Below are positions 13,034-13,714 of a stretch of DNA of 13,714 bases, in pieces; position 1 is the first letter of the stretch; the number at the start of each line of letters is the position of its first letter. A program made the translations under genes and the position numbers. Under the pieces are notes generated by a model that was given only the letters and a program-made list of their open reading frames with translations, was not told the origin of the DNA and made no database searches. Source of the stretch: GW2011-AR1 sp964384965 (GTDB taxonomy: Archaea > Nanobdellota > Nanobdellia > Pacearchaeales > GW2011-AR1); assembly GCA_964384965.1 (NCBI GenBank), contig CAYLLR010000019.1:1-13714 (forward strand), in the 5' to 3' direction.

Positions 13034-13714
13034 TTATTTTTTATTAGATTTTTTCCTGATTTTGGAATTTCCTTTTTTAGGTTTTTTGGGAAAATTTTTT
13101 AATCTCTCTTCCATGCTTTTTTCTTCTGAATTCGAAGGTGTTTTTTGTTTGGAAATTTCTTCCATTGATCTCTTGAAATCTTCTTTTGAGATTTTTAATT
13201 TTTTAACATCTTTTTCTTTATAATTTCTTTTTATGGCATTAATTCCCGCGAATCTCACAACTGCTTCTATATCTGCCCCGGTCCACCCTTCAGTTTTTTT
13301 TGCCATTTCTTTTATGTCAATTTTCTTATCAATGGGCATATTTTTCATATGTACCTTAAATATTTCCTCCCGGGTCTCGATGTCCGGCATTGGGAGGTCT
13401 ACGTGGGCGTCAATTCTTCCCGGGCGAAGAAGTGCAGCGTCGATTAAATCTTTTCTATTTGTTGCTGCAATAACCATTACGCCTTCAATTTCTTCAACTC
13501 CGTCGAGTTCAGTCAAGAGTTGGTTAACAACTTTTTCACTTGAATCGTTTAATCCTGAACCCCGAGACTTTGAAATTGAATCAAATTCGTCGAAGAAAAT
13601 AATTGATGGAGAAACTTGTTTTGCCTTTTTAAAAATCTCTCTGACATGCTTTTCGCTTTCACCAACCCATTTGGAGATTAATTCCGGACCTTTTACGGAA
13701 ATAAAGTTTGCATT
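13034..13714 (-). CDS. cdc48: Cdc48/VCP-type AAA+ ATPase, C-terminal part (5' end beyond the window)
   Basis: The reading frame is open to the right edge, so only the last 226 residues are seen. It is the second half of an AAA+ module. Counting from the edge: pore loop KWVGES (15-20), Walker B SIIFFDEFD (37-45), sensor 1 IAATN (82-86) and RPGR (97-100) with the arginine-finger region. The C-terminal helical domain follows with WTGADIEAVVRFAGINA. The Trp in the pore loop and the short tail afterwards suggest the D2 domain of a two-ring Cdc48/VAT unfoldase. A single-ring relative cannot be excluded without the N-terminus. Walker B reads DEFD where DEID is usual. The last 45 residues are a Lys-rich tail (KPKKGNSKIRKKSNKK) with no Hb-Y-X proteasome-docking motif. 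It is convergent with map. Confidence 0.92.
   Translation of the reverse strand, partial: NANFISVKGPELISKWVGESEKHVREIFKKAKQVSPSIIFFDEFDSISKSRGSGLNDSSEKVVNQLLTELDGVEEIEGVMVIAATNRKDLIDAALLRPGRIDAHVDLPMPDIETREEIFKVHMKNMPIDKKIDIKEMAKKTEGWTGADIEAVVRFAGINAIKRNYKEKDVKKLKISKEDFKRSMEEISKQKTPSNSEEKSMEERLKNFPKKPKKGNSKIRKKSNKK

Noticed and set aside
12943..13047. Short frames in the map-cdc48 gap: a plus-strand 29-codon frame from ATG 12958 and a minus-strand frame without a start codon running into map.
   Set aside because: Both overlap real genes, lack a usable start or ribosome-binding signal, and are within chance length for such AT-rich DNA.
1..13714. tRNA, rRNA, CRISPR arrays, insertion sequences and long direct repeats.
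   Set aside because: Reading the gaps on both strands showed no T-arm-like motifs with matching acceptor stems, no regularly spaced repeats and no transposase-like protein.

Overview
The window reads as a stretch of archaeal chromosome, very AT-rich (about 30% GC by eye) and densely packed. The archaeal assignment rests on a hyperthermophile-type family-B DNA polymerase with a C-terminal PCNA-binding peptide, the archaea-only amidotransferase subunit GatE, archaeal-type AsnRS and AspRS, a type II methionine aminopeptidase and a Cdc48/VCP-type AAA+ ATPase. The low GC, compact proteins and several minimised or divergent family members suggest a DPANN-type lineage (Pacearchaeota/Woesearchaeota-like). 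That lineage call is an inference and would need phylogeny.

Layout. From 109 to 5290 four genes lie on the minus strand: a small nucleotidyltransferase, AsnRS (asnS), AspRS (aspS) and GatE (gatE). The last three are core enzymes of Asn, Asp and Gln decoding, but each has its own promoter, so this is a cluster rather than one operon. At about 5300 a divergent promoter region switches to the plus strand: a DUF1003 membrane protein (5384-5785), then DNA polymerase B (6010-8481). PolB meets an unrecognised 134-residue protein tail to tail, with a 4-base overlap (8478-8882, minus). A tight plus-strand operon follows (8984-11059): an NSUN-type RNA m5C methyltransferase, a class II Fic protein and a PUA-like RNA-binding protein. 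Next come a second nucleotidyltransferase-fold protein (11110-12006) and methionine aminopeptidase (12064-12942). The window ends in the C-terminal part of a Cdc48-like ATPase on the minus strand (13034 to the right edge).

Expression. Nearly every transcription unit has a TATA-like box centred 24.5-26 bases upstream of its start codon and no Shine-Dalgarno sequence, which indicates leaderless mRNAs. Only the internal genes of the 8984-11059 operon lack this and depend on position or coupling. No gap between genes exceeds 300 bases. The larger gaps (2146-2372, 3636-3853, 5786-6009) hold promoters, small inverted repeats and doubtful short reading frames. I saw no tRNA, rRNA, CRISPR array or insertion sequence.

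Most interesting points: (1) PolB with matched His replacements of the conserved Tyr in motif A and motif B, plus loss of the motif B Asn; (2) a GatE lacking the AspRS-like GAD insertion that normally defines the subunit; (3) a Fic AMP-transferase gene locked between an RNA methyltransferase and a PUA-like RNA-binding protein, a candidate regulated RNA-modification module.
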